From Icerya purchasi (Eukaryota > Arthropoda > Insecta > Hemiptera > Monophlebidae): 64,000 nucleotides of DNA. Below are positions 1 to 10,258 of this stretch, piece by piece. Under the pieces are notes generated by a model. The model ran no database searches, was not told the DNA's origin, and saw nothing but the letters and a program-made list of their open reading frames with translations. The translations under genes were made by a program, and so were the position numbers. Location: contig CM077115.1 of the NCBI GenBank assembly GCA_039619475.1, positions 138,148,172 through 138,212,171 on the forward strand. The letters run 5' to 3'. Numbering within the stretch: the stretch's first letter is position 1; every line of letters begins with the position of its first letter.

Positions 1-1546
1 AGTAGTATATGCGTCGCGAACGTATTCAGCACCGAATGCCGTCCGACATTGACTAAAGTTGCTTTTAAAGAGAATTTGGTTTCGTTGATTTTAACTGGGG
101 TATAAGCAATATAATTTTCTTTAAGAAGCGTAGAAAATTGTTGAAATTCATCTTGTACAGATTGGGCCGTGACGTCAAATGGAGACAAGAACCGCTTGCA
201 GATCGAGTGAAAAGTGCAGCAGTTGGCTGAGAATGCGAAGGTGTGTTCAGAAATGCCATATCTGTTAGGAGAGTTGATAAATTATTAAGGGAGAGAAACC
301 TCAACTGGTCGAGAATGAGCATATTTCATTGACAATGCAGATCATTAGTGTAACGAACAAATGTGTTTACCTTTTTTATGTGAAATAATTAAGCGTCTTC
401 GATTTTGTTGTTCGCTCTTTTTTTTTTTTTTTTTTTTCTAATTTATTTTGTCGGTCAAATGTTTATTTCAGTTACATTGCGTAAACCGAGATGATCAGTC
501 ATTATTACAGTCAAGGTTAACAGGAGCAACAACAAACGTTGTCGGAATATTCCGTGCGTTATCTCATACTTATATACATCTGCAAAGCATCAGATTTACG
601 ATTATACGTGTTCATTCGGATGACAGCTACAATGAAAGTTAACTGGTTGCTCCGCGAACTAAAGTGAAGAATATTTACAAGAACATTTACCCGTTCACAG
701 TTTTGCTTTCTAGTCATCGGGTGCCTATGTCTACGTGCAATGGTGCTGTTCTTGTAAAGCATAAAGCGACATACGAACAAGGTTAACTTTTTTTTCTAGT
801 CGTCCGGACACTTTAATAAGAGCGACGAAATCAACGACACACAGTACATTTCTAGCACCTATACCGAAACAATATCTAAAAAATTATGCAATGTTTAAAT
901 TAAACCCATTAAACGCTTAAAACTTTCATGCTAAGCTCTTTTTTAAGGCAACTTTTCCGAGCGCTTACAATTTTTTCGTTTTTTTTTTTTTCATTTTTGT
1001 CCTCAAAAGAAAAAGCCAATGGAACATATATATGTACATGTAATTTTAAATATTTTGCATGAGAAAACGGATGGAAATTCTGCGCAAAAAATTATTAAGC
1101 CGAGCATAACTTTATTAAATCAGTAGTTTTATTTAATTTGCAGTTTGTTCCGAAGTAAACGAAAGATTTTCCATTTTTCCGAGTCTAATAATCCGGATAA
1201 AGTAGTTCTGAATTGACCATTTCTACGTATTCGTAAACTGTCGCTCGATTGTCCGTGAAATTCTTCGATTCCCATAAAATGCCAAATCTACTACTACCTT
1301 CTCTGTTCCGAGTCTGCATTTAATGTTAATTTTCCTCCACTGTTCAACACAATTGTCTATCGGAATAGCCACAACTAACTTTCTTAAATGTAACAATATA
1401 GAAATGGTTTTTAAATTGTTTTCTATTTTAAAGTACAATAGATAACTTAAACGGTAATCGATGTACGCGTCGATGGATAGAGCTCAATGAAATAAACCCT
1501 CTCCTCCTCGCTAAATTAAGAGCAAAGCCTAGAAATGATATTAATA
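1..1546. other. No gene recognised
   Basis: Holds a minus-strand frame of 85 codons (65-322) with no recognisable motif and a poly-T run at 418-437. A/T-rich otherwise. Confidence 0.5.
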
Positions 1547-1554
1547 CTAATGTA

Positions 1555-1896
1555 CAGATCTAGATCAAAATTTCGGGCGGGGGTGGGGGGTACGAAAATA
1601 TTTTTATAAATACATGTGTGTGTGTGATCATGAAATATATTTATTTATAAATGGTACACGCTAAAGCCTTGTAGTCAATTATTGTATATGCAATATTTGA
1701 ACGCTACAATAAAAACAAATAAAAAATATTCGTTTCCATAGAACTCATAAAAAATTAAATTTTCTTTTCTTTCATCAAAAATTGAAAAGAAATAAATTTA
1801 TTCTGAATTTCAGTCCATTTAATTCAAGCAGTTATTATTTCGCAGACATTTCGGGGGGGTTTGAACCCGGAAAACGCCCCCTCAGATACGGCCCTG
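1555..1896. mobile_element. Non-autonomous hAT-like element with 8-bp target-site duplication
   Basis: 342 bp bracketed by CTAATGTA at 1547-1554 and 1897-1904. The left end is CAGATCTAGATC and the right end reads CAGGGCCGTATCTG on the minus strand, an imperfect inverted repeat of the CAGGG-C-GATC kind. Poly-G runs are found just inside both ends (1575-1590 and 1853-1859). Eight-bp duplication, CAG termini and lack of coding frame fit a non-autonomous hAT. Confidence 0.75.
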
Positions 1897-1904
1897 CTAA
1901 TGTA

Positions 1905-3484
1905 TAAAAAAATTGAGTTGCTAAGAACCAACATGTGTTGCTCTACGTTAGGTCGGATTGTACTTTCAATTTAATTTCGGTATAATATCTGATCAGCACA
2001 GGTCGTTGTAAAACTATGATCATAACCTCTGATTTCTGCATGTTCTTAATAAAAAAAGGAAAATGTTAGTGCACTGGCATCGGAAAATAATGGACTTACG
2101 AAACTTGAATTAGAACAAGTCTCATGAAGCACAGAAAATATTAGATCAATTGTTTCCTTTCTTTTCGGAACACATTCACTTCTCTACTTTCCAAATTTCT
2201 CTAATGCCCAGTTCGATTTCGGACTATAAGCGAACTTCGAATCGAGTTTTTAAACGAGATCAGTTTTAAATCTGTGATCTGCGATTTGATCGTCAACCAA
2301 TCATCTTCTCAATCAGCATTAAAACTGTCAAATAGCAAAATATTAAGTTTAGCCAAAGTGTACAGAAATGAGGGGTAAATTTTGGAAAGACGGCGGTGCT
2401 TTTGGTTGAAATTAGCCGAAGATAACATGTGTACTTCTAAGGATTTTTTATTTATTTATTTTATTTTTTTTTGGGGGGGGGGGGGGGATAAGATATCTAA
2501 ACCTATGATTACACTAACAAGTATAGAGTTGAAACAATTCGAGTGTGTCTGATGTAGTATACCTATGTGCGTATGGTGTAATAGTATGCTGCTGATAATA
2601 ATGTTTATAACAATGTGTGTATGTGTGCAAGTGTTCTCTAATGTATGATAAACAAATATCAGCTAATTTTTGAATAATGCTACACATATAACCGGGGTAT
2701 GAGCATCCATTATTTGTACGTAATCAGTAACAACAACCCAACTGTGCCAACTTTTATAGATCAACATTTTGTCTGATAATGTGAATGCGCCTGTAGATGT
2801 TTGGGAACACTTTGTATTATAATGAAGGAATATCTATACCAACTTACCAACCTTTGCAGAACTGTTTCCACAACAGGTTGTTGCTGTTGTTGTTTTCTAG
2901 AATAAATTGAATTAAAAAATCAAATTGTTGACGCACAGTAGCCAAGAATATTGACAAGGCACTCGTGTCTACTAGTATGAACGTTTAATGTATAACAGCA
3001 TATAAGAAAACTAATTTTGGCTGCTCATATTACGACAGCTTTGTAATGAGCACAATGACCAATTTAATTATCAAGTAGCATTGACCTATTTGATGGGACG
3101 TACATTCTACCCTTTACCTAACTTTTTATTAAGAGACATAATAATTACACTCGTAAAAATTCTAGAATACACTTCTTTTTAACCAAGCAACACCATCACC
3201 CCCGTAACTCACCTCAGATGTTTCACTAATATTTCCAATACAACCATTAAATCAAAAAGTTCTATACACCCACACAACAAACCACTGCGTTATGATAATA
3301 ACATTAGACACATTTAATATCTCGCGTTGCACATGGGTAAAATTACCTATGTACATATCAATAAATATCATATATTTTACGCTTCATATATTAATACTGC
3401 CCGATATTCCTTGATCAACGAATATTTACACCATAGAGTGAATGATAGCTGAATTGATAGTAGTTTTCCGTGAATTGGTCTGTA
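1905..3484. other. No gene recognised
   Basis: A/T-rich, no frame above 60 codons. A T-run followed by a 15-nt G run at 2464-2487 is the only notable structure. Confidence 0.6.
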
Positions 3485-4085
3485 CCACAACAACTTTCAA
3501 TAGACCTAAATGTAGATGGAACACATCCAAAGCGTGGGAAGAGGAATCATTATAATTCTGAATGGCGAGATTTTTGGTTAACACAGATTATTACCGAGCG
3601 ATGCGTCACTTAAACAAGATAAAAATAGAACAATGCATATCGAAAAATTAATAAATAAATAAATAAACGAAGAAAAAAATTTTAATTTATAGTATTAACG
3701 CAGAAAAATGTAAAAATTACACAGTAAACACAATTATAAATCAAAAACACCATTAGGGAAAGATCTGTGATGAGAAGAAACTAAATCACTGTAGAAAACC
3801 GATTTTTAAGAAAAATACCTTACAATATTTATTTTTATTATGAAGTTTTCGTTCGACGGACATACATTTTGACTACAAACTTGAAGTGAATAAGATGGAA
3901 TCTGTTGCGACACGTAGGAAATGTTGAAATTTTCTGAAGACAAGAGCAAAAAAAGAAAGAAAACACCGTCTAACAAACTATTGTTTAGGAATACTCAACA
4001 CTATTACTCCTCCTAGAAGGTAAATATTAAACTGTTCTAACGTGATCAGCTATTTTAATTGATCGCCAACTTCAGCGAAATAATC

Positions 4086-4665
4086 AAATTCATACGACAA
4101 GTTGCTATACTTTTCTTTCAATTTTTCCACACACCGACATCATATTAATTGCTTATTCTTAATTTGCCCTACCAAATCTTTCCTTTATCATGTTGTCAAA
4201 CCGGAGTTTTTATATACGTTTGGCTCTTTTTTCCCTAATCATTTTGCGATCTTCACTGGCGGCTCCAAAGAACCGAATGCAGTTGGCGTAGCCTTCTCTT
4301 GTCCTTCCTTAAATTATTCTGAAACCTTCAAACTTCCTTCCTTCTGTTCAGTTTTCTATGTCGAGTCTACTGCTATCTTGCGCACCGTCATTTTTGTTCC
4401 TTCTTCCCTAGTTTCGCATGAAGTCATTATTTCAGATACCCGCAGTGTCCTTCAAGCCCCTCTTCTTTTCCTTCTTTTTTTTTTTTTTTTTTTAATTGGG
4501 CTCGTCAACCGAGGACCTTTACCCAGAAACAATTAAGGGAAAACGAAAGTTATACAGTGAGGCTTTTCCTTCTTCCTCTGTTGATTACATAATCCTTTTC
4601 ATACGCTCATTTATCCACAACATTTTCCTTCCTCACTCTATTCGAAATTGACCTACTGTGGAATC
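4086..4665 (+). mobile_element. Non-LTR retrotransposon family A, copy 1 (RNase H fragment)
   Basis: Encodes IFTGGSKEPNAVGVAFSCPS followed by FKLPSFCSVFYVESTAI, clearly the RNase H start 'iyTDGSK....vG.Afv.p' (catalytic D changed to G) and the 'F.lp...siF.aEl.Ai' helix. After an inserted tail fragment (4477-4562) the frame resumes as PSSVDYIILFIRSFIH, like copy 4. It sits inside the left arm of the large inverted repeat, where the right arm has no equivalent. Confidence 0.8.
4477..4562 (-). mobile_element. Family A copy 2: 86-bp tail insertion with 12-bp target-site duplication
   Basis: The plus strand reads poly-T then AATTGGGCTCGTCAACCGAG, the reverse complement of the family's 3' end. It is bracketed by CTTTTCCTTCTT at 4465-4476 and 4563-4574. 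This is an extreme 5' truncation in the opposite orientation to its host copy. Confidence 0.85.
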
Positions 4666-5018
4666 GAAAAACTTATGAATTTAATATAAAAACTAGATTC
4701 CATCCTACGAAAAATAAAAGAAACATCTTTCGAATTGAAAAAAAAAAAAAAAAAAAAAGGGTAAAAATTGAAACACTGCCTTTAAAGTATTTACTTAGCA
4801 TTAACCATAATACTGAGGAATTGATAATACGTTCGGAAGATAAATAATAAACTACAATAACTCTATTCATAGAAAGAAAATAAATGATTGAAATCTTTAA
4901 AGGAATAGCTATCCAAAACGCAATTTTACCCTCAATTAAAAGATAAACACGAAACACGTTATTTAATTATATAAACAACAAAAACTGGAAAAGAAGAAAA
5001 ACATTGTATATTAAATAT

Positions 5019-5570
5019 TTTTTTTTTTATAATTAAATTTTTTGGGTTCGTCAAGCGGGGACCTTTACCCAGAAACAATTAGAAAAGGAAAGAGTCAATT
5101 ATCTTGATATGGCCAGATATTGCTAGGAGAAAGGAACAAATCATAGGAACAATGTGTGGAGAAGGAAAGGATATAAGAGGCGCAATATGGGGTAGGAAAA
5201 CCAAGTCGCGACAAACTGGAATAGAAAGCAGAACGCTTAATAGAAAGAGATAAGCACTTATATAAACACATGATGATCAGCATCACAAACACGTTCTTCG
5301 TTTTAGTGGAGGGGATAAAATGTTTAGGAAACTAAGGAATAACGAAAACGGGAGGAAGATAATAAAGTATGGCCTAAGAGCGCAGACGAATAACGGAAAC
5401 AATGGAACGACGGAGTGAAAAAACAAGGAGAACCATAGGTTAACAGGAAGACTAGGTTGAATAGAGAGATAAAAATAAACAATTGTTAAAGAAAGAGGAA
5501 ACGCAGATATCTGGCCAAAAGCTAAGATGAAAACCTTTGCATAGCGGAAGGAGATTAGACAATGGGACTT
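5019..5570 (-). mobile_element. Non-LTR retrotransposon family A, copy 3 (3' fragment)
   Basis: Poly-T at about 5019-5029, a second T run, then TTGGGTTCGTCAAGCGGGGA. The rest parallels copy 6, with remnants such as SLSIKRSAFYSSLSRLG against SLSVERSVLYSYLLRLG. Minus-oriented and 5'-truncated; no RNase H core remains. Confidence 0.8.
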
Positions 5571-5814
5571 GATTAAAATTAAATAAAAGGATTAAAGAAA
5601 TAACGCATCAACTAAGAAAACAATTAAATTAGTCGCTACCCGGATCACACAAATCGTTACGAAAAAAGTCATCAAATGTAGCATCGAAAAAAAAAAAAAA
5701 GAAATAAAAAATTTGAAGTAATGCGAATAAAATAAATCAATAAAAGAAGAATAAAATAAATACTAATAACACAAATTCGACGCAAACTATTTGAAAACCG
5801 TTATTATACACTTG

Positions 5815-6640
5815 AGAAACATAATAAATTATTTAAAACCCCGTTCATTTAATTAACAGTGAATATTTGAAATCACCTATAATATGATATACAGGTTCAC
5901 GTGGAGAAAAACAAAATAGTAAAAACGACTATGTTCGGAGAATTACTCCAGCATGTGCAAAAAACAAAAAAAAACATGAAAGAAAAAAGTTCGAATAGAA
6001 TTAGAAAAAGAAAATAATGTGAACTAGTTCATTATTATACGGTTTAAATGAACGGAATAAAATAAATTATTTTAAATTCCGTAAATTTAATTATCAATGT
6101 ACATTTGTAATTCTTGTAATAACATCAAGTTCGCGCCTGCATATATTACATTACAGGGACACACTGAGAAAAAAATAATAGTAAAAACAAGTATATGGGG
6201 AGTATCAAAAAACAACAACGATATATGCAAAAAAAAAAAAAAACAAAAACAAAAACAAGGAGCTAAAAGATTGAACAAAACTAGGGTAAAAAATGTTAAC
6301 GAAAAATAATGTAAACCAGTTAAAGTCATTATAATATAGTGCCGGAATAAACGTAATCAAATAAATAAATTAAAATTCCGCTTATTTAATTAACCGTGCA
6401 AAATACATCGTCGGCACAAAAAGGCCGAATAGAATTAGAAAAAAAAAAAAAAACAGAAAAGAAAAATCATGTAAATTAATTAAAATTATTACTATACAGA
6501 CCGAAATAGCATAATAAAATAATTTTTTTAAAGCTCCAATTATTAAATTAATATCACGCATTTAAAATATTTCGTAATATTATAAAGATCGTGCCCGGAC
6601 AAATTAATTCACGCAAAAAAAAAAAAAAAACAAAAAAAAA
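5815..6640 (+). repeat. Degenerate tandem repeat, four or more units
   Basis: Units begin with AATAAATTATTTaAA(A/T)(T/C)CCGTtcATTTAATTAac near 5823, 6062, 6362 and 6512 and continue with A-rich sequence, often with a poly-A run and GAATAGAATTAGAAAAA. Period varies from about 150 to 300 bp because of homopolymer length changes. It lies between two oppositely oriented copies of retrotransposon family A. Confidence 0.6.
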
Positions 6641-6799
6641 CAACGCTCCAAGATGAAAATAATAAAACAAACCGATCAAACAGATCGTTATTGTGTTATA
6701 ATATTATGAGAGACTTAAAATGTTCATTGTTAATGAAATAAACAGGGTTTTAAATAATCTATTATGTTACTTCGACTGTATAATAACGGTTTGCAAATA

Positions 6800-7905
6800 T
6801 ATAGTTTGCGCTCCTCCTTCAATTTTTTCTCGTATATCTAGCTTCATGAAAAACTTCCATATTTTTCCTTCAATTTTTCCTCCAATTTTTCCTCTTTCCT
6901 TTATCCGATCAGCTATTCTCAACATGTCGTTAGATCAGAACTTTTACAAAATCTAAACTCCCGTTTTTCTAACCACGTTACAATCTACACTGACGGTTCC
7001 AAGGGATCAGATGAAGTTGGCTTAGCCTTTGTTTTTGTCTTTCTTTAAATCACTCCGAGTAAACCTTCCCCTCCTTCTGTTCATTCTTCTGTGCCAAGTC
7101 CATTGCTATCCTGCATGGCCTTCACTTTATCAGATCTTCACGTATCTCTCCCAGTATCCTTATTCTGTCAAATTCTCAGAGCGTACTATCGCATTTCCTC
7201 TGCCTTCCCACTCTACTGATTACGTAATCCTTCTAATATGTTCCTTGATTCCGGATCTCTTCCTTTCTCATCTAATCCAAAATGATTTCTCATAGATTTC
7301 TGGTCACTCTGGAATCGAAAGCGAATTAGTTAGCTGATTCATTAGCTCGGCTATCTTCTTCTTCCGGCAAGTTTCTTTCTACATCTCCATCCATCAGTAT
7401 TGTTCTTTTGTCTACCGCTGTGCATTACAAATTGTGATTCAACTCTTACTCCTTCTTTTCTAACCCGGATTCTTTTTACTTATACATTCAACCTTCTCTC
7501 CCTTTCTTTCGTCGCTCTAATATTTTTACGATATCCCTTTTGCGCTTTGGGCACAGTTTACTCCTTTCGTCGCTTTTCTGGTTCTCTCTCGTGCCATCTT
7601 CATATTGTCCTCTACATCTCTCCAACAGTCACTTTCTATGTGACCCTGTTCACATAATATACGAGTATATATGGAATGCTTCGCTGTCAATGGAACGATC
7701 TTCTTTCTACTTCGCTCTATTATCAAGCAGTGTTCCCACTCCCTATAGCGCTTCATTTATTCTTTCCTTTCCTTTTTATTTTGTCATCCAAGCCCTTGAA
7801 ACATTTTTGTTAGCTGTCTCACATCTAATTAAAACCTGATTATCCTTCTTCTCTTTTCCCCAGTTCTTGGGCCAGTACCCGTGTTGACGAACCCAATAAA
7901 AAAGG
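6800..7905 (+). mobile_element. Non-LTR retrotransposon family A, copy 4 (RNase H to 3' end)
   Basis: The longest copy. Pieces in three frames give IYTDGSKGSDEVGLAF (RNase H start with the catalytic D), STDYVILLICSLIPDLFLSH, GHSGIESE (histidine motif) and the C-terminal segment ending near 7830. The 3' end is CCCGTGTTGACGAACCCAAT followed by AAAAAA at 7899. Several frameshifts and stops. Family members at 4086, 4477, 5019, 25245 and 31348 share this end. Confidence 0.8.
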
Positions 7906-9311
7906 TAAAATAGCTTTCCCCTGGTGTTAGTACCTATTTTATTCTTCCTTTTGTCGTTTTATTTTATTCCTGATACCTCAAAAAAAAAAAAAAAAAAATT
8001 CTAATGCTACACTTAATTATTTGTACGATCCATGTAGAGTGACCACTATAATTATTTTCTTAGTTATGTCCCCCCCCCCTCGCTTCATATATATTGTTTC
8101 TTATCTATTATCTTATACAAATGCTGTTATTGTGGCTCAAATTTATTCTTAATAACGGTATTACTATTTAATAGTGAAAAACTCGATTTCCTACGTCTTA
8201 ACATAGATAATAATTAGCTCCGTCGGAAGTCTTGTAAGATGTAGGTTAACTAAGTTGTATTAGTGTTAATTTTCTACTCTTTCTCCTTCGATACTCGTGA
8301 GATATGTTAGATCATTATAGTGATGGAGAAAGTCATTGAACTTTCGGATAATTGTTTACGGACGCTAAGCGCCGTGGTCTATATAGCTTTGGTACTGGAT
8401 GGCTCTAACTGCTTTTTAAACATTCCGCGTTTCTTCTTCCTTAATTATTTGTAGCCAGATTCCTTTGTCCGTTCGTACTGTGGGCTCTGTAATTGCAGAT
8501 GTGGCCATGGTATATAGGGTAGCTAATTCCTTTTTAACCTTCGGCAATGTCATTCCTTTTCTTTTCAGGATGCATACGTTTGGCATTTTTCAACGTTGAT
8601 TGTTATTGTTTCTCCATCCTTGGTATAGCATTCTTTGTCAGATTCCATTCCTTGTTACTCCTAATTGCTGCTATATGTACACGTGTCGATGGTTAATCGT
8701 CTATTATTGGCAAGCCGAGGGAAAAATCCAAACAAGAAAAAAAAAAAAAAAATGTTAGATCATTATGGCCAGTTTGTTCGAAATATATATGTTGCAAAGG
8801 TAGAAAATTCCTGTTCATTTGCATGCCAGTGCCTATTGCATTTGGGATGTGATATGGCCAGTGCTAACCTTTTTTACTCTTTCTCTTCCGGCATTTGTAG
8901 GCTATGATACACCATTGTGGTCGCGTTCATTCGAACAATATCGCAAACTTACGCTAACTTTTGGTATTACTTCATCAGTAGGTTTTACCGATATTACCCG
9001 ACAGATTCAATATTCTTTTATATACATGTATATACTATCCTGCTAATCTAGTTTATTCGCAGAAATTCATTAGTGACCAGATGGTTTTGCGCTAGGCTAA
9101 AAAGAAAAATAATAATAATAGATAATAAAAAAAAAAAATTATTTTATTTAATTTTAACCGAGTCCTTTTTTTCTTGTTTTCCTTTTCAATTTTTGTTCCA
9201 TATGTCGTGGTTATTATATTTCGAATAGGATATATTTTAAATATTTAAGTATTTTTATTGCTTGCGAATTATCATAAGCTTAAATTCTGTGACTATTTCG
9301 TAATCGGTAGG
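7906..9311. other. No gene recognised; poly-A and poly-C tracts
   Basis: Contains an A17 run at 7981-7998, a C run at about 8071-8080 and an A run at 8737-8751. Frames of 75-80 codons at 8665-9046 show no motif. It is the inner flank of the right inverted-repeat arm, with no counterpart beside the left arm. Confidence 0.5.
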
Positions 9312-10258
9312 GGCTAAAACTGTGTTTTGGATAGTTATTCCTTTAAAGATTTCAATCATTTATTTTCTTTCCGTAAATAGTTACATTGTGGTTTATTAAG
9401 TTATCTTCCGAACGTATTATCAATTCCTCAGTATTACAGTTAATGTTCTAAGTAATTACTTCAAAGGCAGTGTTTTTGATTTTTACTTTCTTTTTTTTTT
9501 TTTTTAATTTCTAAAGATGTTTCTTTTATCTGTCGTAGAATGGAATCTAGTTTTTTTTACATTAAATTCGTAATTTTTTTTTTCGATTATTCCGCTGAAG
9601 TTTGCGATCTTCAAATCAGTTTAATATTTATCTTTTAGGAGTAACAGTTTGGAGTGTTACTAAATAATAGTTTATGTTTTCTTTCTTTTCTTTTTTTTTT
9701 TTTGTTGCGCTATACAGAGTTAATAATAGTTTGTATGGGTCTCCAGACAATTTCAACATTTCCTACGTGTCGCAACAGATTCCATCTTATTCTCCTAAAA
9801 TTTGTAGTCAAAATGTATGTCCGTTGAACGAAAACTTCATAATAAAAATAAATATTGTAAGGTATTTTTCTCAAAAAGCGGTTTTCTACTGTGATTTAGT
9901 TTCTCCTCATCACAGATCTTTCCCTAATGGTGTTTTTGATTTATAATTGTGTTTACTGTGTAATTTTTACATTTTTCTTCGTTAATATTATAAATTAAAA
10001 ATTTTTTCTTCGTTCATTTATTTATTTATTAATTTTTCGATATGCATTGTTCCATTTTTATCTTGTTTAAATGACGCATTGCTCGGTAATGATCCAAATG
10101 ACCATGCAGTCGAGCATCTTTCAAATAAATAAAAAAAAAAAAAAATCGGTAATGATCTGGGTTAACCAAAAATCTCACCATTCAGCACCATAATGATTCC
10201 TCTTTCCTCGTTATGGATGTGTTCCATCTACATTTAGGTCTAATAAAAGTTGTTGTGA
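9312..10258 (-). repeat. Right arm of the large inverted repeat
   Basis: Reverse-complement partner of 3485-4935, with no retrotransposon fragment in the middle, so it shows the pre-insertion state. It carries one extra 51-bp insert (10095-10145). Its 90-codon frame (9674-9946) is open but has no counterpart in the left arm's frame and no family resemblance, so I do not call it a gene. Confidence 0.85.
10095..10145 (+). mobile_element. 51-bp poly-A-tailed insertion with 12-bp target-site duplication
   Basis: CAAATGACCATGCAGTCGAG, a short stretch, then a long A run, bracketed by TCGGTAATGATC at 10083-10094 and 10146-10157. The left arm of the inverted repeat has only one copy of this site and no insert, which confirms the insertion. 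The source retroposon is not recognised. Confidence 0.9.

Larger units (their letters stand above)
3485..4935 (+). repeat. Left arm of a large inverted repeat (interrupted)
   Basis: Matches the reverse complement of 9312-10258 through a series of long near-identical stretches, such as GACCTAAATGTAGATGGAAC, AATAAATAAATAAA, GAAAGATCTGTGATGAG, GTTTTCGTTCGACGGACATA and AACTAGATTCCATCCTACGA. About 870 bp are shared. The arm is split by a family A RNase H fragment at about 4086-4665 that the right arm lacks. No gene is recognised in the arm. Confidence 0.85.

Noticed and set aside
65..322. 85-codon minus-strand frame near the window start
   Set aside because: No motif, no splice context and no start-site support.
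7029..7839. Several overlapping plus-strand frames of 76-99 codons that look like membrane proteins
   Set aside because: They are out-of-frame pieces of the decayed non-LTR retrotransposon; hydrophobicity comes from pyrimidine-rich DNA.
9674..9946. 90-codon plus-strand frame in the right inverted-repeat arm
   Set aside because: The left arm does not preserve the frame, and the peptide has no recognisable motif.
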